A stretch of DNA of 45,823 nt from Pseudomonadota bacterium. Its GTDB lineage: Bacteria; Bdellovibrionota_B; Oligoflexia; Oligoflexales; CAIYRB01. The notes beneath the pieces were generated by a model, which saw only the letters and a list, made by a program, of their open reading frames with translations, was not told the origin of the DNA and made no database searches. Below, piece by piece: positions 42,718 through 45,823 of this stretch. Location of the stretch: positions 248,614 to 294,436 of the forward strand of contig JAPLFY010000031.1 of assembly GCA_026390435.1 (NCBI GenBank), written 5' to 3'. Each line of letters starts with the position of its first letter. The stretch's first letter is position 1. The position numbers were made by a program, and so were the translations under genes.

Positions 42718-44382
42718 ATGAAATTGATTATTTTAGCCTTTTCGGCTTTGACCCTAGCAGTCCTCCCCTCATCCAAGGCTACGGCTACCGACGCCGGAGC
42801 AGCGTGGTGGAAAAGCGGAGTGGTTTATCAGATCTATCCGCGCTCCTTTCAAGACACCAACGGCGACGGCGTTGGCGACCTTAAGGGTATTACGCAGCGC
42901 CTAGATTATCTGAGGGACTTAGGCGTCGATGCCGTTTGGATCTCGCCGTTTTATCCCTCGCCGATGAAAGACTTCGGCTACGACGTCACCAATTTTACTG
43001 ATGTCGATCCGCGCTTTGGCACGCTTGCCGACTTCGACACTCTGGTTGCGGAAATGCACAAAAGAGGTCTGCGCTTAGTGATGGACTTCGTGCCCAATCA
43101 CTCGTCGGATGAGCATCCTTGGTTTGTCGAATCACGCAGCTCAAAAGATAATCCAAAGCGCGACTGGTACATGTGGCGTGATGGTCGCTCAGCTAATCAG
43201 CCACCAAACAACTGGCTTAGCGTCTTTAGCGGTTCCGCTTGGACCTACGATCCGACGACGTCGCAGTATTATTATCACGCCTTCCTAAATGAGCAGCCCG
43301 ATCTAAACTGGCACAATCCTGAATTGCGCGCTGCGATGCTCAGTGCGATGCGCTTTTGGCTTGAGCGTGGCGTTGACGGGTTCCGCGTTGATGGAATTTC
43401 TCACACCATGGAAGATGCCGCCCTTCTCGATGAACCCGCAGATCCAAGCTACAAGGACACGAAGCCCGAGTTTGACAAACTTTTGCACGTCTATACGACC
43501 GAGCAGCGGTCGAATCACAGCATCGTGCGAGAGATGCGTAAACTGTGTGATCAGTATCCCGGCGAGCGCGCTCTGATCACTGAGGCTTATATAACGTTTG
43601 CGCAGCAGGCTGCGTACTACGGCACACCGGAAGCCCCCGAAGCGCAGTTACCATTCAACTTCCACCTGATCTCGGCAGACTGGACAGCGGCCAGCGTCGC
43701 TAAGGTGGTTGCAGAATACGAAGCATCATTGCCGACACACGGCTGGCCAAACTGGGTGCTTAGCAATCACGACAAACATCGCCTCGGCACGCGCCTACCG
43801 CAGGGTCAGGCTCGTATCGCCGCCATGGTGCTACTCACCCTGCGTGGCACTCCGACCCTTTACTATGCTGACGAACTCGGGATGAAAGATGTATTCGTCC
43901 CACCGGAGAGGGCTCAGGACCCCGTTGAGTTAAAAACTCCGGGCAAGGGCTTTGGCCGCGATCCAGAGCGCGCACCCATGCTGTGGGATGCCACCACTAA
44001 CGCAGGGTTTACGACGGGTACACCGTGGCTGCCGCTAGAGCCTGACTACGTGACTCTTAATGCCGAAGCTCAAGACTCTGACTCCCAGTCCATGCTTTCG
44101 CTCTATAAGACATTGCTGAAACTGCGCCGCGCAACACCTGCTTTAAACGTCGGCTCCTACAAACAAGTCGCCGCGAACGAAGACGTATTAGCATTCATCC
44201 GTGAAGCTGGCGGCCAGAAATTTTTCGTGGCCCTAAACTTCACCAACAAGACCTCGAGAGTTACGTTAGGTGACTTGGTCGGTCACGTTGCTTTCACATC
44301 GGTGATGGATCAGGTTGGGCAGTCGGTGGCTGGTGCTTTGGAACTAAGACCGAATGAAGGCGTAGTGGTCAAGTTGGACTGA
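42718..44382 (+). CDS. Exported GH13 alpha-glucosidase (oligo-1,6-glucosidase-like)
   Basis: 554 aa. The signal peptide (MKLIILAFSALTLAVLPSS, cleavage after SKATA) directs it to the periplasm or outside. GH13 regions: DFVPNHSS (I), GVDGFRVDG with nucleophile Asp225 (II), ITEAY with acid/base Glu289 (III), and SNHDKHR with Asp352 (IV). The YQIYPRSFQDTNGDGVGDLKGI start is shared by oligo-1,6-glucosidases, alpha-glucosidases and trehalose-modifying enzymes. The natural substrate is probably a malto- or isomalto-oligosaccharide. Export is unusual for this subfamily, which is mostly cytosolic. It is a single-gene unit between two terminators. Confidence 0.93.
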   Translation: MKLIILAFSALTLAVLPSSKATATDAGAAWWKSGVVYQIYPRSFQDTNGDGVGDLKGITQRLDYLRDLGVDAVWISPFYPSPMKDFGYDVTNFTDVDPRFGTLADFDTLVAEMHKRGLRLVMDFVPNHSSDEHPWFVESRSSKDNPKRDWYMWRDGRSANQPPNNWLSVFSGSAWTYDPTTSQYYYHAFLNEQPDLNWHNPELRAAMLSAMRFWLERGVDGFRVDGISHTMEDAALLDEPADPSYKDTKPEFDKLLHVYTTEQRSNHSIVREMRKLCDQYPGERALITEAYITFAQQAAYYGTPEAPEAQLPFNFHLISADWTAASVAKVVAEYEASLPTHGWPNWVLSNHDKHRLGTRLPQGQARIAAMVLLTLRGTPTLYYADELGMKDVFVPPERAQDPVELKTPGKGFGRDPERAPMLWDATTNAGFTTGTPWLPLEPDYVTLNAEAQDSDSQSMLSLYKTLLKLRRATPALNVGSYKQVAANEDVLAFIREAGGQKFFVALNFTNKTSRVTLGDLVGHVAFTSVMDQVGQSVAGALELRPNEGVVVKLD

Positions 44383-44421
44383 GCATGCAGTAAATCTTGG
44401 GGCAGAATAAGATTTAAAGTA

Positions 44422-44453
44422 AAAAAACTACCCGCGGAAGTGGGTAGTTTTTT
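44422..44453. terminator. Strong bidirectional intrinsic terminator
   Basis: AAAAAACTACCC at 44422-44433 and GGGTAGTTTTTT at 44442-44453 form a 12-bp stem with an 8-nt loop. The A-run on one side and T-run on the other allow termination in both directions, matching the convergent GH13 and PhnA-like genes. Confidence 0.92.
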
Positions 44454-44498
44454 GTATTTTGAGGTCTCTGTGCTGAACGCAGGACAATAAGTAGTCCG

Positions 44499-45068
44499 CT
44501 ACGCTTTCTTCAAATATGCGGCCACGAGTACGATGCGAATGCCGTTTACTTTTCCCTCGACGTAACGAGGATCACCCGTCAGCGAAATGCCCTTTACCGT
44601 CGTCCCGCGCTTGGCCGTGAAGTTAGCGCCTTTGACCTCGAGGTCTTTGATTAGAGTCACGGTGTCGCCGGCCTCAAGCACGCTGCCGTTGCTGTCGACC
44701 ACGGCGCCTGATCCGCTGTCGTCATCGCTGGATGAAACAGCACCTGCCCACTCTTCGACTTCGGGCTCTAGGTAAATTTGGCCGAGCAGCTCCTGCGCGA
44801 GGGGGTGATCTCCCATGCTTTTCAAAATACGGTAGGCGAGTGCTTTTACCGCGGTGTGTTCACTCCACATACTGTCGCGCAGGCAAAACCAGTGATTAGG
44901 ATTGGCGAGGGGAGCGCTAAGATGTTCGCTGCAGGTCTCACACACCAAAACGTTGGTCTCGAGACTAGGCGCAGTACCAGGGCGCAGGTCATGCACGGAC
45001 AGATTTTGTCCAGAGCCACAAAGCTCACATTTAGATGCCGCACGCTCTTGGATTTGGGTCTCGATCAT
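44499..45068 (-). CDS. PhnA/YjdM-family zinc-ribbon protein
   Basis: 189 aa from ATG 45068, which has AGGA 9 nt upstream. The frame stays open to 45125 but only by reading through the 23-bp repeats, so I reject that extension. An N-terminal zinc ribbon (SKCELCGSG...LVCETCSEHL) precedes a helical region, an acidic linker, and the C-terminal PhnA domain (VVDSNGSVLEAGDTVTLIKD, LEVKGANFTAKRGTTVKGI). The family was once thought to hydrolyse phosphonoacetate, but YjdM is not that enzyme and its function is unsettled. It is longer than the 111-aa E. coli protein. Confidence 0.88.
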   Translation of the reverse strand: MIETQIQERAASKCELCGSGQNLSVHDLRPGTAPSLETNVLVCETCSEHLSAPLANPNHWFCLRDSMWSEHTAVKALAYRILKSMGDHPLAQELLGQIYLEPEVEEWAGAVSSSDDDSGSGAVVDSNGSVLEAGDTVTLIKDLEVKGANFTAKRGTTVKGISLTGDPRYVEGKVNGIRIVLVAAYLKKA

Positions 45069-45081
45069 CGCTAATTGTCCT

Positions 45082-45127
45082 AAATTGTATGGGGTCAGGC
45101 ACTCAAATTGTATGGGGTCAGGCACTC
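45082..45127. repeat. Perfect 23-bp tandem repeat, two units
   Basis: AAATTGTATGGGGTCAGGCACTC runs 45082-45104 and again 45105-45127 with no mismatch. It sits in the leader of the PhnA-like gene, just upstream of its AGGA. GGGGTCAGGCA-containing repeats are familiar to me from dispersed repeats in other proteobacterial genomes, but I cannot verify that here. Confidence 0.9.
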
Positions 45128-45216
45128 AAGCTAAGGCATTGAAAGATCGTTACTATACTTCGTGAGCATGTAGGGACGTCTAGAGATTTAGAGTAGTTTC
45201 CCAAAATTCCTGGCCA

Positions 45217-45823
45217 CTATGGCAGGCGCCGAGCAAATTCTGCACTCCGCGCTACCCTCTCATAGCACTGTGCCGAGAGAGTGCGAAAGCTAACGGAGAT
45301 GCGTCTATCGGTGGAAGCGCGCTGCCAGAAGTCGCAGGCCGCAGCGCTGGCACTTTCCCATACGGTCGCCTCCGCCGCGCTTGGCAGTGGTGGGTCGAAG
45401 TTTTGTTGAATGATCTGATGACCACGCGGCACAAATAGCATCGGCAAAACATCGTATGCTGGTGCTAACTCTGCAATCTCAAGGCCGTTCGCCATAAAAG
45501 AAATATTGCCAAAATGGCGATCATTATTCGCAATCAGCTTTGAGTAGACTTCCAGCCAGCGCACTTTATCGACGCAGTCTTGCGGTACTTTTTTTATTTT
45601 GGCAAGGGCCTCCACCGCAGCGGTCCAATTTGTAATATTGCCGATGAATTCTGCATGTAAACAATGTAGCGAGAGCAATCCACGACGCCCACCGTCGCTA
45701 GTTCTGTCAAAGCGTTCCACTTCTAAAAAGACGCGATGATCCGCCTGAATCAGCGTCGATATCGCCGCTGCTTGCCCATGCGCCCTAATGGTTTCAAGAG
45801 CCAAATGCTCGCATATGAGTAAA
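45217..45823 (-). CDS. HipA/YjjJ-like kinase, C-terminal fragment
   Basis: The frame is open to the window edge, reading LLICEHLALETIRAHG at the start, so the N-terminus lies outside. HipA-family features are FLEVERFDR, GRRGLLSLH, the catalytic ANNDRHFGNISF and the metal-binding LAPAYDVLPM. RGLLSLHCLHAEF and the terminal arrangement resemble E. coli YjjJ more than HipA. HipA-type kinases phosphorylate and inactivate glutamyl-tRNA synthetase, causing persistence; the target of YjjJ-like members is uncertain. No HipB-like antitoxin gene can be seen, since the upstream side is cut off. Confidence 0.85.
   Translation of the reverse strand, partial: LLICEHLALETIRAHGQAAAISTLIQADHRVFLEVERFDRTSDGGRRGLLSLHCLHAEFIGNITNWTAAVEALAKIKKVPQDCVDKVRWLEVYSKLIANNDRHFGNISFMANGLEIAELAPAYDVLPMLFVPRGHQIIQQNFDPPLPSAAEATVWESASAAACDFWQRASTDRRISVSFRTLSAQCYERVARSAEFARRLP

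Noticed and set aside
45082-45127. Possible CRISPR remnant
   Set aside because: Only two units, directly abutting with no spacer, and no cas gene nearby.

Overview
The window looks like a chromosomal stretch of a Gram-negative, probably deltaproteobacterial-type bacterium; Bdellovibrionota/Oligoflexia is my guess, and no rRNA or marker phylogeny is available here to test it. The Gram-negative call rests on several lipoproteins with lipoboxes, an AsmA-like envelope protein paired with a YdbL-like protein, a PBP4-type DacB and a Wzz-like chain-length protein. Base composition is mid-GC. Coding density is high and many starts overlap the preceding stop. I saw no tRNA, rRNA, insertion sequence or CRISPR array.

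Layout. 1-956 (-) is a partial flippase-like membrane protein. 1083-3302 (+) is a TPR protein with two receiver domains that have lost the phospho-acceptor Asp; its 3' end overlaps that of the next locus. 16992-3283 (-) is a tightly packed unit: pckA, a 1231-aa AsmA-like protein, a YdbL/DUF1318-like lipoprotein, and a 2595-aa lipoprotein with a beta-propeller, TPRs, a degenerate CHAT-like domain, more TPRs and an intact CHAT protease domain. 17106-19597 (-) holds a GlcD-type FAD oxidase and a GAF-like regulator. 19.8-25.2 kb holds a CinA-like protein, dacB, trxB, and mrp with a DUF971 partner. 25.3-29.6 kb encodes exported proteins: a DUF1036-like protein, a vWA lipoprotein and a subtilisin-like protease without a visible propeptide. 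29.6-33.0 kb (-) is sucC-sucD-small ORF-murB. 33.1-35.6 kb (+) is a UDP-glucuronate decarboxylase-like SDR, an atypical kinase and a rhomboid protease.

35.6-37.6 kb (+) is an accessory island of five nearly contiguous small genes behind a 12-bp palindrome: DUF433, a DUF5615 PIN-like toxin candidate, an RHH antitoxin-like protein, a DUF3892-like protein and a membrane-anchored BamE-like protein. 37.8-41.4 kb (+) is era, a methyltransferase, a 2OG-Fe(II) oxygenase and a 2-hydroxyacid dehydrogenase. 41.5-44.4 kb holds a Wzz-like protein and an exported GH13 glucosidase, each followed by a convincing terminator. 44.5-45.8 kb (-) holds a PhnA-like protein, a 23-bp tandem repeat and the C-terminal part of a HipA/YjjJ-like kinase running off the edge.

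The strongest candidates for undescribed biology are the envelope CHAT locus, where a dead and a live CHAT domain sit in one lipoprotein encoded with an AsmA/YdbL pair and opposite a double pseudo-receiver protein, and the five-gene DUF433/PIN-like/RHH/DUF3892-like/BamE-like island.
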